Shown: piece by piece, positions 7,131 through 7,941 of the stretch | Numbering within the stretch: the first letter of the stretch is position 1 | Layout: each line of letters starts with the position of its first letter | Source of the DNA: Bacteroidaceae bacterium | GTDB lineage: Bacteria > Bacteroidota > Bacteroidia > Bacteroidales > Bacteroidaceae | Reading direction: 5' to 3' | Length of the DNA stretch: 7,941 nt | NCBI GenBank assembly: GCA_900770705.1 | Contig: CAAGLF010000028.1 | Location: forward strand, 1-7,941 | Position numbers and translations under genes: made by a program | Notes under the pieces: model-generated | What the model was told of the DNA's origin: nothing | Seen by the model: only the letters and a program-made list of their open reading frames with translations | Databases searched by the model: none

Positions 7131-7745
7131 ATGAAATATAGGAACTTTAGAAGCCTCTGGCCGCTGTGGGTGGTGCTGGCGCTGACACTTTCAGCCGTCA
7201 TGGCTTGTCAGAATAAATACAAGCGCACCGCCGAAGACGCCCAGCGCAAGGCTGAAGTAGTGGACGACACCACGCTTTGGGGCAGGCTGAAAGCTGCGGA
7301 CAAGGATTCGCTGTGGCTCTCGATGGACAGCGACCGAAGCGTAGTGGCCCTGGCCATCGATTCTACAGCCCTCGAGGGCCTGCGAGGCAGTCTGACGGTG
7401 GGAGATACCCTGGCCGTCATTGCTGAAAACGGCACACAACGCCTGGCCTGTGGCTACAACATCACGGAATTGCTCGGCAGCTGGATTTTCGACGATGGAA
7501 GCGGAAATGGCTTCCGGATAGAACGACGTGGCGGCGTGGCCACCATCGGTACACAGGAGATATCCCTGCGCACTTGGCAGATATGGAATGGCTGCCTGCG
7601 GATAGTCTATGTGGATACCAACGGAAAGGAGCGTGCCACGAAGACCGACGAACCCGACGTTATCACGCTCACAAAGGACGAACTGGTCATATATTTGGCC
7701 GGCACCGACTACCATTGTCACAGAATGGAAAGATTGTTAAAATAG
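7131..7745 (+). CDS. Lipocalin-like lipoprotein, probably periplasm-facing
   Basis: From the ATG at 7131 the product is 204 residues. It begins with a lipoprotein signal: basic MKYRNFR, hydrophobic WPLWVVLALTLSAV, and Cys26 in VMAC. The mature start CQNKYKR is basic, not acidic, so it lacks the surface-export signal of the larger lipoprotein and probably stays on the periplasmic face. The C-terminal half has the pattern of small Bacteroidetes lipocalin-like beta-barrels: LLGSW (114-118), a Gly-rich turn, RRGGVATIG, RTWQIWNGCLRIVY and VITLTKDELVIYL. The N-terminal half (27-110) has beta-strand spacing but no family I recognise. I chose this start over an in-frame ATG at 7005 because the upstream residues are not signal-like and overlap the terminator hairpin. 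Its ligand or partner is unknown; position suggests it may act with the large lipoprotein. Confidence 0.8.
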   Translation: MKYRNFRSLWPLWVVLALTLSAVMACQNKYKRTAEDAQRKAEVVDDTTLWGRLKAADKDSLWLSMDSDRSVVALAIDSTALEGLRGSLTVGDTLAVIAENGTQRLACGYNITELLGSWIFDDGSGNGFRIERRGGVATIGTQEISLRTWQIWNGCLRIVYVDTNGKERATKTDEPDVITLTKDELVIYLAGTDYHCHRMERLLK

Positions 7746-7799
7746 GCTGGTTGCTTCCGTTAGTGTAATAGCCAAAAAGACTATTACACTAAATAGGCT
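7740..7799. repeat. Nine-base direct repeat AAATAGGCT flanking a palindrome
   Basis: AAATAGGCT occurs at 7740-7748 and again at 7791-7799, with 42 bases between the copies that contain the palindrome 7760-7792. The first copy includes the TAG stop of the small lipoprotein gene. The layout could be a target-site duplication around a tiny inserted palindromic element, or a trace of recombination. A short direct repeat like this can also arise by chance in AT-rich DNA. Confidence 0.45.
7760..7792. repeat. Palindrome M: 12-bp perfect arms with 9-base centre
   Basis: TTAGTGTAATAG (7760-7771) is exactly mirrored by CTATTACACTAA (7781-7792), with CCAAAAAGA between. It shares arm sequence, the same 9-base centre length, and the CC and GA edges of that centre with the palindrome at 7849-7881, but the middle five bases differ (AAAAA against GTGCC). 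Conserved inverted arms around a short variable core is the plan of tyrosine-recombinase crossover sites. It has no T-run, so it is a poor terminator for the gene just before it. Confidence 0.72.
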
Positions 7800-7806
7800 T
7801 AAATAA

Positions 7807-7839
7807 TTGGTTCTCAGTATTAATTCTACCGGAAACCAA
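7807..7839. repeat. Short inverted repeat between palindromes M and R
   Basis: TTGGTT (7807-7812) is mirrored by AACCAA (7834-7839), with two further weak inner pairs and a long loop. It lies between the two larger palindromes and overlaps the end of the truncated AraC frame. It is a weak hairpin with no T-run and may be incidental. Apart from it and palindrome M, bases 7746-7825 show no gene. Confidence 0.3.
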
Positions 7840-7941
7840 GAAAGGTGGTTTGTGTAATAGCCGTGCCGACTATTAAACTAAGCCGCGCCAGCGTAAGAGT
7901 CGGGTCGAGGTAGGCCTTTTCTTTTTTTAGCGCGGAGTGAA
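7826..7941 (-). pseudogene. AraC-type regulator fragment entering from the right edge and broken in its first HTH
   Basis: The minus-strand frame reads in from the edge as HSALKKEKAYLDPTLTLARL and continues SLIVGTAITQTTFLGFR to a TAG at 7826-7828. The part up to SLIVGT matches the start of a Bacteroidetes AraC DNA-binding domain, where a YLDP-LTL segment leads into the first helix-turn-helix and GTN-TTYLS should follow. Here the match stops after GT, exactly in the core of the palindrome 7849-7881, and a short unrelated tail follows. The sensor part lies beyond the window. The missing continuation, NTTYLSNLINQ and onward, is present at 2794-3129 in the opposite orientation. The protein made in the current state would lack DNA-binding ability. 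Alternatives are a simple decayed gene or truncation by an inserted palindrome. Confidence 0.68.
7849..7881. repeat. Palindrome R: right copy of the inverted repeat (candidate inversion site R)
   Basis: TTTGTGTAATAG (7849-7860) and CTATTAAACTAA (7870-7881) are inverted arms matching at 10 of 12 positions around CCGTGCCGA. Read on the minus strand the right part is TTAGTTTAATAGTCGGCACG, matching 2774-2793 in 19 of 20 bases. The left arm is shared with palindrome M. AraC-like coding on the minus strand ends inside this element. It therefore has one arm and the core in common with site L and the other arm in common with palindrome M. Confidence 0.72.

Larger units (their letters stand above)
2774..7881. 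mobile_element. Candidate 5.1-kb invertible segment (AraC C-terminal half plus two lipoprotein genes)
   Basis: The segment is bounded by inverted copies of a 20-base repeat (2774-2793 and the complement of 7862-7881). It holds the C-terminal AraC half, a large surface lipoprotein gene and a lipocalin-like lipoprotein gene, all on the plus strand. Outside the right boundary, a minus-strand AraC frame runs up to the repeat and then breaks off. Inversion with crossover in the shared CGGCACG core would join that frame to the C-terminal half in phase, giving SLIVGT followed by NTTYLSNLINQ, and would place both lipoprotein genes downstream in the same direction. DNA inversion by tyrosine recombinases is well known in Bacteroidales. 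No recombinase gene lies in the window, and inversion itself is inferred, not seen. Confidence 0.5.

Noticed and set aside
7774..7928. A CRISPR array or tRNA in the repeat-rich right end
   Set aside because: There are only two palindromes, with no regular repeat-spacer series and no cloverleaf. The repeats are better explained as inverted-arm elements.
7883..7935. CCGCGC and GCGCGG pairing near the right edge
   Set aside because: The stem is only six bases with a loop of about 41 bases, and it lies inside the AraC coding fragment. No functional reading is supported.

Overview
The window comes from a Gram-negative anaerobe of the Bacteroidales, most likely a Prevotellaceae-like organism. The supporting signs are lipoproteins whose mature N-terminus is acidic (Cys-Ser-Asp-Tyr-Asp-Asp-Asp), AT-rich start regions without Shine-Dalgarno sequences, a Bacteroidetes-style AraC-type DNA-binding domain (GTN-TTYLS signature) and a formate-producing pyruvate formate-lyase. 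Genus and species cannot be fixed from the sequence alone.

Left block (1-2628, minus strand): the first codons of pflA (1-56), a long hairpin followed by a T-run (104-170), and complete pflB (189-2420). pflB and pflA encode the glycyl-radical enzyme and its radical-SAM activase. The hairpin between them could lower pflA expression relative to pflB. A possible Bacteroidetes promoter for pflB lies near 2548-2581.

Middle block (2629-7745, plus strand): the C-terminal half of an AraC-type regulator with no ATG start (2629-3129), then a 1246-residue lipoprotein (3214-6954) with an Ala-rich coiled-coil stalk and a beta-rich head, an intrinsic-terminator-like hairpin, and a 204-residue lipocalin-like lipoprotein (7131-7745).

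Right edge (7746-7941): palindromic repeats, then a minus-strand reading frame entering from beyond the window. It encodes the start of an AraC-type DNA-binding domain that breaks off abruptly inside its first helix-turn-helix.

The main discovery candidate joins these parts. The right-edge AraC fragment stops matching the family exactly at a palindromic repeat (7849-7881). A near-identical 20-base half of that repeat lies in inverted orientation at 2774-2793, exactly where the left AraC fragment takes up the missing part of the domain. Inverting the 5.1 kb between the two copies would rebuild one continuous AraC DNA-binding domain on the minus strand (SLIVGT joined to NTTYLSNLINQ), directly upstream of the two lipoprotein genes. 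This looks like a site-specific DNA inversion, or shufflon-like, switch that moves a regulator half and a surface lipoprotein as one cassette. No recombinase is in the window, so the mechanism is inferred.
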